Origin: Acidimicrobiaceae bacterium
GTDB lineage: Bacteria; Actinomycetota; Acidimicrobiia; Acidimicrobiales; Acidimicrobiaceae
Length of the DNA stretch: 20,263 bases
Direction of reading: 5' to 3'
Assembly (NCBI GenBank): GCA_013044365.1
Contig: JABEUP010000208.1
Location: 1 to 20,263 of the forward strand
Position 1 is the first letter of the stretch, and every line of letters begins with the position of its first letter. This document shows, in pieces, positions 1 to 7,542 of this stretch. Position numbers and translations under genes: made by a program. Below the pieces are notes generated by a model. The model was not told the DNA's origin, did no database searches, and was given only the letters and a program-made list of their open reading frames with translations.

Positions 1-1
1 C

Positions 2-949
2 GGGTCATTTTCCAAAAAGAGATGGGGCAAGGAGGTTACCGAAAACCTCATTGATCCCCTTGTTGGTGGCATTCATGCTGGTAGCGTCTACCAACTCTCA
101 TTGGCCCAATGCGCACCACAATATCTCAAAGCCGCACAAAACAAGAGGTCGGTATCACAAGGACTTAAAGCCCAGATGGCCAACTACACGCCGTCGGGCA
201 ACCCTGCCTTTTATTCGCTTGGCAACGGATTGTCCGAACTTGTTGACGCGTTGGTCGATGACCTGGTAAGCAGAGGCGTTAAGCTGATTACCGGCTGTGA
301 GTCATCAGAGATCGTGCCATTTGGCGGTGGCTATAAAATCACCACAACCGACCATGCATTTGAGGTTGAGGGCGTCATATGCGCAACTCCCTCCTATGTC
401 GCTTCGCAACTCATCAGGCCGGTCAGTCCAAAGACATCCGAGCTTCTCCAAACCATTGACTACGCATCGCCGATTATGACCCTGCTTGCGTACCGGGACG
501 ATGCCTTTCCCGTACCGCTGGTGGGATCTGGAGTGCTGGTACCGCGGCCCAACCGAACACTTGCTACTGCCATAACATTCGCAACCAACAAATGGCCCAA
601 CTGGAAAGTCCCGGGCGAGACGATTTTGCGAGTATCGGCAGGAAGATTTGGAGACAACAGAGCATGGGAATTCAGCGATGACGCTCTGATAACAAATCTG
701 GAAGCCGAGATGAACCAAATCCTGGGGACTCAATCTCGATCAATCAGAAGCGAGGTTGTCAGATGGCACAAGCGCATTCCCCAGTTCAAGCCATTTCATA
801 CCCAGCTGATCCAAAGGATCAAAGAAAACACGCCTAAGGGCATTGAGTTTGCAGGGGCGCCCCTCTTGGGCGTCGGAATTCCTGCGTGTATCTCGAGTGG
901 CTCCTCTGCGGCAGATCGGCTCTCCAGGCACCTGTCTAGCCCCCGCTGA
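2..949 (+). CDS. hemY: Protoporphyrinogen/coproporphyrinogen III oxidase, C-terminal part (5' end outside window)
   Basis: FAD-dependent oxidase of heme synthesis that turns (copro)porphyrinogen into (copro)porphyrin. The frame is open from base 2 with no start codon, so about 315 residues are visible and, given the family length near 460, roughly the first 150 with the Rossmann FAD motif lie outside. Visible signatures are the family stretch DPLVGGIHAGSVYQLSL near the beginning, NPAFYSLGNGLSELVDAL in the substrate domain, and the C-terminal FAD-contacting segment EFAGAPLLGVGIPACISSG followed by a final helix. A TTG at 101 could be mistaken for a start, but homology continues upstream of it. 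The gene converges with cobT and the two overlap by 14 bases. Because a HemQ-type decarboxylase lies at 12139-12855, coproporphyrinogen is the likelier substrate (CgoX); that choice is inference. The assignment to the HemG/HemY flavin family is secure; the symbol could equally be cgoX. Confidence 0.9.
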   Translation, partial: GSFSKKRWGKEVTENLIDPLVGGIHAGSVYQLSLAQCAPQYLKAAQNKRSVSQGLKAQMANYTPSGNPAFYSLGNGLSELVDALVDDLVSRGVKLITGCESSEIVPFGGGYKITTTDHAFEVEGVICATPSYVASQLIRPVSPKTSELLQTIDYASPIMTLLAYRDDAFPVPLVGSGVLVPRPNRTLATAITFATNKWPNWKVPGETILRVSAGRFGDNRAWEFSDDALITNLEAEMNQILGTQSRSIRSEVVRWHKRIPQFKPFHTQLIQRIKENTPKGIEFAGAPLLGVGIPACISSGSSAADRLSRHLSSPR

Positions 950-1991
950 CTCCGGCGGAATCAAATGTGGCCATCTCAACAAGCGTCCTGACCGCAGACT
1001 GGATCACCGGAATGCTAAGGCAACCTCCAGTCCCCTCGCCCAAACGCAGATCCAAAGTCAAAATTGGCTTCAGACTAAGATAGTCCAGAGCCTTTTGCGC
1101 GCCTGGTTCCTGAGACAGATGACCAGCAAAAAGAAAATCCCTTACCGTGTTGTTTATCTCATAGCTGACCACGGCGGCAGCATCGGCGATAACACCGTCT
1201 AACACCACTGGAACTCGCCGATAGGAACCGGCCAGGATAAGTCCTACCATACCCGCGATTTCCAACCCTCCGATAGAACCAAGAATCTCAATCGGGCCAG
1301 ACACCCCCTCGTTGGATAAGCGCTTATGCGCGGCTCTGATGGATCCAATCTTGATGACCATTCGATCATCGTCGATCCCAGTCCCCCGGCCTGTAGTCTC
1401 CTCAATCATTGACTTGGTAAACCACGAAATCAGCGCCGCAGACGGAGTTGTATTACCGATACCCATATCACCGATAACCAATAGGTCTGAACCTGCATCG
1501 ATCATCGACGTTGCTACATCGAAACCAGCCTGGATCGCCTGCTCAGCCTCTTGCAAAGACATTGCAGGGCGCTTGGCAAGATTATCGGTACCTAGTCGGA
1601 CCTTTTTATTGATAATGCCCACCAAGCCGGAGGTATCCCCTGCAACGCCGATATCAATGACCGAGACCTTTGCGCCAACCTGCTTGGCAATGGCGTTGAT
1701 GGCTGCACCACCATTGAGGAAGTTTGCAACCATTTGAATTGTGACTTCTTGAGGCCATGGGGTAATGCCCTCTTCAAGCACCCCGTGATCAGATGCGAAA
1801 ACACAAACCACAGGTGACTGTGGAACTGACGGTGGAAACTGGTCGGAGATGGAAGAGTACTTATTTGAGATATCCTCGAGAACGCCCAACGCTCCAGCAG
1901 GCTTGGTCAATATTGCCTGTCGATCAAGACTCTTGTGGTAATTCGTCTCCGATCGTGGTTTGATCAAATTCACGGCCTCTTTGAAGTTCAA
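936..1991 (-). CDS. cobT: Nicotinate-nucleotide--dimethylbenzimidazole phosphoribosyltransferase
   Basis: Transfers the phosphoribosyl group of nicotinate mononucleotide onto a benzimidazole-type base, giving the alpha-ribotide that becomes the lower ligand of cobalamin. The 351-residue length is normal for the family. Recognisable motifs are FASDHGVLEEGITPWPQEVT near residue 65, NFLNGGAAINAIA, GDMGIGNTTPSAAL in the middle, LDGVIADAAA, and the C-terminal DLRLGEGTGG whose glutamate corresponds to the catalytic base described in Salmonella CobT. The start is TTG, supported by AGGAG seven bases upstream. It is 71 bases downstream of the GtrA-like gene and may be read with it. No cobalamin-riboswitch-like element and no other cob genes are visible nearby, so the organism may use this enzyme in salvage or the rest of the pathway lies elsewhere. 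Confidence 0.95.
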   Translation of the reverse strand: MNFKEAVNLIKPRSETNYHKSLDRQAILTKPAGALGVLEDISNKYSSISDQFPPSVPQSPVVCVFASDHGVLEEGITPWPQEVTIQMVANFLNGGAAINAIAKQVGAKVSVIDIGVAGDTSGLVGIINKKVRLGTDNLAKRPAMSLQEAEQAIQAGFDVATSMIDAGSDLLVIGDMGIGNTTPSAALISWFTKSMIEETTGRGTGIDDDRMVIKIGSIRAAHKRLSNEGVSGPIEILGSIGGLEIAGMVGLILAGSYRRVPVVLDGVIADAAAVVSYEINNTVRDFLFAGHLSQEPGAQKALDYLSLKPILTLDLRLGEGTGGCLSIPVIQSAVRTLVEMATFDSAGVSGG

Positions 1992-2062
1992 CTCCGGTCT
2001 CCTAACCGCCCACCAAACATTTAGATCCGCTACCGGGCAACTGATAGGATAAACCGCCGACG

Positions 2063-2662
2063 CTAATCAAGCAAACTGACTAGTTCAGAGTCATCTTTCT
2101 TGGCAAAAATAACCTTATTGAAAATTATGAATTTCCCAATCCATAGAACTCCAAAAGCGCCGATTGAGGCAACATTGACTATGACGGCAACTTCAAGATG
2201 AGGGAAATGGTGTATCAGCGCGAAATGTTCGGCAGCTCCAACAGCCCAGAGTGACAAAATTAATCCTAAGAAGGCTAAACCCCAAAAGGGAACGATTTCC
2301 TTGAATAGATGGGAACGCCCAGTCTTGCCCCATGCCCAGGCTCTGTTCATATAATAAGAGGGGACCGCAGAAACGGCGACAGCGACGAAATTCGAAGTTG
2401 TAGCAGACCAGATGTGGAAAACCCCGAAAGCCAGAAACAGGACGACTTGGGATATCACAACAGAAACAGCTGACGCCACGGTGTATTTGAAGGCTTTCAG
2501 GGCAGTTTCTGAATTATCAAGTCGTTTTAGAATTGGCTGGGGTACCAAATTTCGCAAAGACACTTCTGACAGCCTACTCCATCTATCCACTGAATCGTCT
2601 TTCGCCACACTGCGTGGGGAGAGTTCTGCGCTGTCACATAAAAGTAACTTTGGCTTGGCCAT
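2063..2662 (-). CDS. GtrA-like four-helix membrane protein
   Basis: Small integral membrane protein of the GtrA/DPMS-like family, whose characterised members help move polyprenyl-linked sugars across the membrane. The sequence shows about 58 hydrophilic N-terminal residues and then four hydrophobic segments near residues 60-82, 86-107, 124-146 and 156-182, with the family signature PSYYMNRAWAWG between the second and third. The usual family length is 120-150 residues, so the N-terminal extension is unusual or the true start lies further in. The ATG at 2662 has no Shine-Dalgarno sequence (GCGCACCT precedes it) and is buried in a perfect 15-bp hairpin. GTG at residue 34 (2563), preceded by GGAGTAGG, is a plausible alternative. 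No glycosyltransferase partner is adjacent, so the substrate is unknown. Confidence 0.8.
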   Translation of the reverse strand: MAKPKLLLCDSAELSPRSVAKDDSVDRWSRLSEVSLRNLVPQPILKRLDNSETALKAFKYTVASAVSVVISQVVLFLAFGVFHIWSATTSNFVAVAVSAVPSYYMNRAWAWGKTGRSHLFKEIVPFWGLAFLGLILSLWAVGAAEHFALIHHFPHLEVAVIVNVASIGAFGVLWIGKFIIFNKVIFAKKDDSELVSLLD

Positions 2663-2688
2663 AGGTGCGCCCCGGCCAAGCCAAAGTT
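2646..2688 (-). terminator. 15-bp perfect hairpin after citrate synthase, overlapping the GtrA start codon
   Basis: AACTTTGGCTTGGCC at 2646-2660 is exactly repeated in inverse orientation at 2674-2688, leaving a 13-base loop. Read leftward it begins 9 bases after the citrate synthase stop and is followed by ACTTTTATG, a modest T-rich tail, so a rho-independent terminator is the simplest reading. It includes the annotated ATG and first codons of the GtrA-like gene, so it could also act as a translational block if the mRNA reads through. Confidence 0.6.
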
Positions 2689-2697
2689 CTCTACATC

Positions 2698-3972
2698 CTA
2701 GCGTTGATCAATCGGCATATACTTCCGCTCATCCTCGCCCGTATAAATCTGGCGCGGACGCACAATCTTGGAGTCCTGCTCCAGAAGCTCGACATAATGT
2801 GTGAGCCATCCTGAAACTCTTGGGATTGCGAACAGAACCGGGAACATCTCAATCGGAAAGCCCATTGCCTGGTAAATCAGTCCGGAGTAGAAGTCGACGT
2901 TCGGATAGAGCTTCCTCGAAATAAAATAGTCATCCGACAGTGCTACGTCCTCCAATTTCAAGGCGATATCTAGCAGCGGGTTCTTGCCCGTGACATCGAA
3001 CACGTCATAAGCAACCTTCTTGATTATCCTCGCCCTAGGATCGTAATTCTTGTAAACCCTGTGGCCGAAACCCTGGAGTCTGTGGGCGCCCCTACCTTCT
3101 TTAACACTCTTAATAAATGGCTCAACGTTATCTATCGACCCGATCTCGGTCAGCATTTTCACGACTGCCTCATTTGCACCACCGTGACGCGGTCCATACA
3201 GCGCAGCACATGCCGCAGCAGTTGCGGAATATGGATCCGAGTGCGCCGAACCTGCAGTCCTCATGGCAGTGGTCGAGCAGTTTTGCTCATGATCCGCATG
3301 AAGAATAAAGAGAATATCGATCGCACGAACCAAAACTGGATCTGCTTCAAAATGTGGCTCGGCGATCTTCCACATCATGGACAGGAAATTGGCCGGAAAC
3401 GACAGTTCATTGTCTGGATATACGAAAGGCATACCAACGGAGAACCTGTGAGCCGCAGCAGCCAGAGTAGGCATTTTAGCTATCAACCGGACAATCTGCT
3501 TCTCCCTGATCTCCGGGTCGAAAATCTGCTTCGCGTCGGAATAGAACGTAGAGAGAGCGGCAACGGCCGACACAAGCATCCCCATTGGGTGAGCGTCGTA
3601 GTGAAAGCCCTCAAGGAATCTTTTTCTAACATTCTCGTGAATGAATGTGTGATGGGTTACATCCCTAACCCATGCGTCGTATTGCAGAGGAGTGGGTAGT
3701 TCTCCCTTTAGCAAAAGATAGGCCACCTCTAAATAGGTGGAATCTTCCGCCAACTGTTCAATCGGGTATCCTCGATACCGCAGGATCCCTGCGTCTCCAT
3801 CAAGGTAAGTAATTGAACTAGAAGTCATTGCTGTTGTGGTGAGTCCAGGGTCATGAAACCAAATCCCAGGGAGTAGTTTTGACCACTCAGTTGAAGACAC
3901 CCCACCATTCTCAATAGGAATATCGATGGACTTGCCAGATCGATTATCCGTTATCGTGATGCTGTCAGGCAC
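2698..3972 (-). CDS. gltA: Citrate synthase
   Basis: Condenses oxaloacetate and acetyl-CoA to citrate, the entry step of the TCA cycle, in the cytoplasm. The 424 residues match the hexameric bacterial type in length. All three catalytic residues are present: His263 in GPRHGGANEA, His304 in GFGHRVYKNYDPRA and Asp360 in NVDFYSG. These correspond to E. coli His264, His305 and Asp362. The oxaloacetate-binding LHADHEQNCST segment is also intact. The start is GTG at 3972, supported by AGGAAGG about seven bases upstream. It stands alone with its own 189-base upstream region, and a strong hairpin follows its stop. Methylcitrate synthase is a related possibility, but the motifs and length favour the housekeeping enzyme. 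Confidence 0.96.
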   Translation of the reverse strand: MPDSITITDNRSGKSIDIPIENGGVSSTEWSKLLPGIWFHDPGLTTTAMTSSSITYLDGDAGILRYRGYPIEQLAEDSTYLEVAYLLLKGELPTPLQYDAWVRDVTHHTFIHENVRKRFLEGFHYDAHPMGMLVSAVAALSTFYSDAKQIFDPEIREKQIVRLIAKMPTLAAAAHRFSVGMPFVYPDNELSFPANFLSMMWKIAEPHFEADPVLVRAIDILFILHADHEQNCSTTAMRTAGSAHSDPYSATAAACAALYGPRHGGANEAVVKMLTEIGSIDNVEPFIKSVKEGRGAHRLQGFGHRVYKNYDPRARIIKKVAYDVFDVTGKNPLLDIALKLEDVALSDDYFISRKLYPNVDFYSGLIYQAMGFPIEMFPVLFAIPRVSGWLTHYVELLEQDSKIVRPRQIYTGEDERKYMPIDQR

Positions 3973-4161
3973 GATCCCGCCTTCCTCGGCTAAATCTCAG
4001 TTCCACAAGGGCATTTCGCGCTCCTTGCAGAATGCTTATCAAATCTGCTGCACTTTTATTGCAACAGAAACAGTTCGAATCTTAGAGGCACTTCTGCCAA
4101 CAAGTAAATTGAGTTCGCTTCTAATTTACAATAGTTCTGTCTCCTACATCCAAACGCGTCC

Positions 4162-4599
4162 CTAATTCCCTTGAAATCGATAGACGTTCGTTTCACGAAG
4201 CACAAATCCCAAGCTTAGATACAGAGAGTTAGCCTCTACCCGAGAGGGCCTCGATGTCAAATCCACCGATTTTGCACCACTCAGCTGGGATATCTCGATA
4301 GCTCTTTTCACGAGAAGCTTACCGATCCCTTTACTCCTTGAGTTTGAATCTACAATCACGTCCTCAATCCAGGCTCTAATACCAGATGGTATAGGAAATA
4401 CGACCAAGGTCAGGGTTCCGATGATTTCTTTTGTATCGGTTTCTAAAGCAACAAGCAAGTTTACGCATTCATCATCAGTTAATCTCTTGAGCTCATCCAG
4501 ATCCAAAGGCTTTGCTGAACTGGAAAGCTGAGGAATCAAACGATTAATCGCCTCAAGAACCTCCAATGATGGTCTGCCAACTCTACTTATCTCAATCAA
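4162..4599 (-). CDS. GNAT-family N-acetyltransferase
   Basis: A 145-residue acetyltransferase of the GNAT fold, predicted to move an acetyl group from acetyl-CoA onto an amine. Motif A is clear: a beta strand WIEDVIVDSNSRSKGIGKLL holds the pyrophosphate-binding R-x-x-G-x-G at residues 88-93. Motif B is the C-terminal YLSLGFVLRETNVYRF. The N-terminal strand ISRVGRPSLEVLEAI and helix are typical of compact single-domain members. The start appears to be TTG at 4599, with GGGGAG about ten bases upstream; no in-frame ATG lies near. It is divergent from the PAC2 gene with 168 bases between them. The sequence does not reveal the substrate. Confidence 0.85.
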   Translation of the reverse strand: MIEISRVGRPSLEVLEAINRLIPQLSSSAKPLDLDELKRLTDDECVNLLVALETDTKEIIGTLTLVVFPIPSGIRAWIEDVIVDSNSRSKGIGKLLVKRAIEISQLSGAKSVDLTSRPSRVEANSLYLSLGFVLRETNVYRFQGN

Positions 4600-4767
4600 T
4601 TAAGAAAATCTCCCCTACCGCCGGATCTATACGACCCACCAAGTTGAATAATCTAGATCTAATTTTGGAACTTTGTTATGCGCGAGTGGAAAAGTAGCAT
4701 CCGTAATAATCACCAGGCCGCCTTCAAGAGATTTATTTACTATTCGAAAACGAGGTATCCTTTATAG
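4600..4767. promoter_or_regulatory. Divergent promoter region between GNAT and PAC2 genes
   Basis: This 168-base gap must carry the start signals of two divergent genes. It is AT-rich near the middle. The PAC2 ATG at 4768 is preceded by GAGGTATCCTTTATAG, in which the GAGG is about 12 bases from the ATG, too far for good ribosome binding. A TATCCT-like hexamer lies only a few bases before the ATG, so a very short leader is possible. No clear operator was found. Confidence 0.35.
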
Positions 4768-5664
4768 ATGGATGATTTAGTTTGGCTAGATTCAATACCA
4801 TCAGAGCTGCGCAGGCCCATTTTGATTACTGCCTTTTCGGGATGGAATGATGCGGCTGAAGCAGCGACTTTGGCAATTGACTTTCTCAGAAGAAAGTTGA
4901 ATGCCAAAGTAATAGCTGAGATTGATCCGGAAGAATTTTACGATTTCACTTCGATCAGACCACAAGTAATACTGGAAAACTCATTGAACCGAAAGATCAG
5001 GTGGCCAAGGACATCTATTTCCATTGCCCATCTCGATTTCTCAAACAGGGACTTGATATTCGTAAAGGGTCCTGAACCACAGCTCAGATGGAAGAGATTT
5101 GCCTCAACGTTATTTGAGTTGGCAGAAGATTTCGAAGTGGAAATGATCGTATCCCTCGGGGCACTGCTTGCCGACTATCCTCACACCAGGCCTATTCGAG
5201 TGGCGGCAACCTCCAACTCTCCTGATTTGGTTGACAAACAAGGATTGACTCCATCTTCCTACCAGGGAATGACCGGGATTATCGGGGTGCTAACCACATG
5301 GTTTGAGAAGGGAGGAATACCAGGTGCATCTCTTTGGGCGAATATTCCCCACTACATAACCCACACTCCATCCCCCAAGGGTGCACGCGCATTGATAGAA
5401 AGGCTGATGGAGCTTCTTTCATTTAGAATTGACATGGTTGAGCTCGATCTTGCGACTAGCGAATATGACCGCCATATTTCTTCGATCATTGATAATGACG
5501 CGGAGGCCAAAGCCTACATTGCGCAGCTGGAAGCCACTCGTGACTTAGAGGAACGCGAAGATGAAACTGTGGATGCCAATTTTGAGCGACAAATCGAATT
5601 GGGATCGATTGACTCATTAACTGAAGAAGTCCAAAATTTCCTGAGAGACCATAAAAGGGACTGA
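4768..5664 (+). CDS. PAC2-family protein (proteasome assembly chaperone-like)
   Basis: A 298-residue protein of the PAC2 family, which in actinobacteria is widespread and often found in proteasome-containing lineages, though its bacterial role is not settled. Diagnostic features are the opening PILITAFSGWNDAAEAATLAI, the EIDPEEFYDFTSIRP segment near residue 52, LIFVKGPEPQLRWKRF, VSLGALLADYPHTRPI around residue 130, and GMTGIIGVL followed by GIPGASLWANIPHYI. The C-terminal 70 residues are acidic and helical (LEATRDLEEREDETVD), as in actinobacterial members. No proteasome subunit, Mpa or Pup gene is visible in the window, so any link to protein degradation is by family only. It appears monocistronic: a small hairpin follows its stop. 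Confidence 0.9.
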   Translation: MDDLVWLDSIPSELRRPILITAFSGWNDAAEAATLAIDFLRRKLNAKVIAEIDPEEFYDFTSIRPQVILENSLNRKIRWPRTSISIAHLDFSNRDLIFVKGPEPQLRWKRFASTLFELAEDFEVEMIVSLGALLADYPHTRPIRVAATSNSPDLVDKQGLTPSSYQGMTGIIGVLTTWFEKGGIPGASLWANIPHYITHTPSPKGARALIERLMELLSFRIDMVELDLATSEYDRHISSIIDNDAEAKAYIAQLEATRDLEEREDETVDANFERQIELGSIDSLTEEVQNFLRDHKRD

Positions 5665-5665
5665 C

Positions 5666-5690
5666 GCAGAGACTGCTCTGCAACTTTTTA
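5666..5690 (+). terminator. Candidate weak terminator after PAC2 gene
   Basis: GCAGAG at 5666-5671 pairs with CTCTGC at 5676-5681 across a four-base loop, two bases after the PAC2 stop codon, and is followed by AACTTTTTA. The stem is only 6 bp, so this is a modest candidate. Confidence 0.4.
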
Positions 5691-5859
5691 CCCTGCTGCC
5701 GGACAATCTTTCCTGAGCGTAATAACTCCGGAATTCAACCGCCTAAAGATGCGTCTTGAATCCCCGGCCGCCCGTTTGTATCATCCCCGGAAATAGTGAA
5801 GAATATGGTAGTTCTACGCAAATATCTAGATCCAACAGATATGCAAAACAGGGGGATTC

Positions 5860-7524
5860 GTGGGTTCCGAATCAGGGGTAATTCAGTTTCGCAGGGGACT
5901 TTCGCTCGAAAAGGGTAAGTACCCTGGTTTTAATCCAAGAACAACAACGGCTAATGGAATCCGAAGTGATTTCGATGTCGCGGTAACCATGCGAGACGGA
6001 ATCACAATTTACATAGATATGTTTCGCCCAGAAAACGGCGGCCCCTACCCGGTGCTAATCGCCTGGGCGCCATATGGTAAACACGGAAGAATCAAATATA
6101 GTTATTTCCCGCACTGCGGCGTTAGCGATCAGGATTTGTCAGCAATGGCAATTTTCGAGGCTGCAGATCCTAAATATTGGTGTGCGTTGGGATATGCAGT
6201 AATTTATGCAGACCCGCGAGGTGCTTGGGGTTCTGAAGGCGACCTCCTGCTGCTTGGCAATCAAGAAGCGGAAGACTGTTACGACTTGATAGAGTGGGCA
6301 GGCATTCAACCCTGGAGCAACGGGAAAATCGGAATGCACGGTGTCTCTTATTTGGCGTGGAGCCAATGGAAAGTAGCTGCGCTGAATCCCCCACACCTGG
6401 CTGCGATAAACCCGTGGGAAGGCGTCAGTGATTTCTACCGGGAACTGGCATTTCATGGCGGTATTCCAGAAACTGCGTTCTTATCCATGTGGCATCCCAG
6501 TGTTAGCTTCAGTAATTCCCGCGTCGAAGACCTGGTCAAAATGGCGGATGAGCACCCACTATTCGACGGTTATTGGCAAAGTAAGAATGCTGACCTTTCA
6601 AAGATAGAAGTACCGTGTTTCGCGGTTGCCAGTTGGGCGGACCACGGCCTTCATGCGAGGGGGACATTGGAAGGATTTACAAAGATTGCTTCAAAGGAAA
6701 AGTGGCTCATGATACATGGTAGAAAAAAGTGGGAGAATTTCTACCAGAACGCTGAACGTCAAAAACAATTCTTCGACATGTTTCTAAAAGGGATACCGAG
6801 TGAAGTCCAATACTGGCCGAAAGTTCTTCTGGAAGTTCGGGAGCGCTACTACCTCGGCAATTTTCGCAAAGAGTCCGAATGGCCACTACCGCAAACTGAA
6901 TACAAAGCACTTTATCTTGACGCCGTAAATAAAGCCCTGGTGTGGGAACCCCCATCTGCCGAGGCCGCCGGACGCTATAACGCACAAGTCGGTGCTAAGA
7001 CTAACGCCACAATTCAATTTGATCACAAGTGGGAGAATCGAACCGAATTAGTAGGACACATGAATCTGAAAGTGTGGGTAGAAACCGACGGTGGCGAGGA
7101 TATGGATTTATTTGTCGCATTGCAGAAAATCGACCGCACCGGAGATATCGTCCCGTTCCAATACTTGGGTAATCACGAAGATGGCCCGGTAGCACTGGGA
7201 TGGCTAAGGGTATCCCACCGAGAACTTGACCAGGCCCTTTCCACATCTTTCCAGCCGGTACATACCCATAGGCACGAACTCAAGCTCCATCCTGGCGAGA
7301 TAGTTCCGGTTGAAATTGAAATCTGGCCTTCAGGAACGCTATTCGAAGCTGGGGAGACCCTAAGAGTTGTCATTCAAGGCAGGGATATCTATACCTACCC
7401 GGACGACATGAATACGATCGCCCACGCTAAAACGGTCAATAGCGGAGAACATGTCATTCATACCGGAGGTCGTTACGATTCACACCTATTGGTCCCAGTG
7501 ATTCCACAACAACCCCTCAGATAA
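5860..7524 (+). CDS. CocE/NonD-type alpha/beta hydrolase (X-Pro dipeptidyl-peptidase family)
   Basis: Serine hydrolase of the S15/CocE class, which cleaves esters or acyl-peptide bonds. Residues 38-310 form the hydrolase fold. The entry strand is DVAVTMRDGITIYIDMFRP, the oxyanion-type segment is YADPRGAWGSEG, the nucleophile is Ser163 in HGVSYLAW, the acid is Asp261 in SWADHGL, and His286 in MIHGRKKWENFY is the likely base. From about residue 320 to 554 comes the jelly-roll domain typical of the family, with VWVETDGGEDMDLFVAL. No signal peptide is seen, so it is probably cytoplasmic. The start is GTG at 5860 after GGGGG, four bases away. An acyl-CoA-ligase-like gene follows 18 bases later, suggesting that the acid released here is then activated. 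The natural substrate cannot be read from sequence. Confidence 0.88.
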   Translation: MGSESGVIQFRRGLSLEKGKYPGFNPRTTTANGIRSDFDVAVTMRDGITIYIDMFRPENGGPYPVLIAWAPYGKHGRIKYSYFPHCGVSDQDLSAMAIFEAADPKYWCALGYAVIYADPRGAWGSEGDLLLLGNQEAEDCYDLIEWAGIQPWSNGKIGMHGVSYLAWSQWKVAALNPPHLAAINPWEGVSDFYRELAFHGGIPETAFLSMWHPSVSFSNSRVEDLVKMADEHPLFDGYWQSKNADLSKIEVPCFAVASWADHGLHARGTLEGFTKIASKEKWLMIHGRKKWENFYQNAERQKQFFDMFLKGIPSEVQYWPKVLLEVRERYYLGNFRKESEWPLPQTEYKALYLDAVNKALVWEPPSAEAAGRYNAQVGAKTNATIQFDHKWENRTELVGHMNLKVWVETDGGEDMDLFVALQKIDRTGDIVPFQYLGNHEDGPVALGWLRVSHRELDQALSTSFQPVHTHRHELKLHPGEIVPVEIEIWPSGTLFEAGETLRVVIQGRDIYTYPDDMNTIAHAKTVNSGEHVIHTGGRYDSHLLVPVIPQQPLR

Positions 7525-7542
7525 AAGGCGGAGGTAGCAACC

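Noticed and set aside
305..733. 142-codon minus-strand frame
   Set aside because: Antisense to the porphyrinogen oxidase, which has full family motifs; no domain in the shadow frame.
1992..2062. Cobalamin riboswitch before cobT
   Set aside because: The gap is 71 bases, too short, and no B12-box-like sequence was found.
3061..3699. 212-codon plus-strand frame
   Set aside because: Antisense to citrate synthase; arginine-, serine- and histidine-rich shadow with no recognisable motif.
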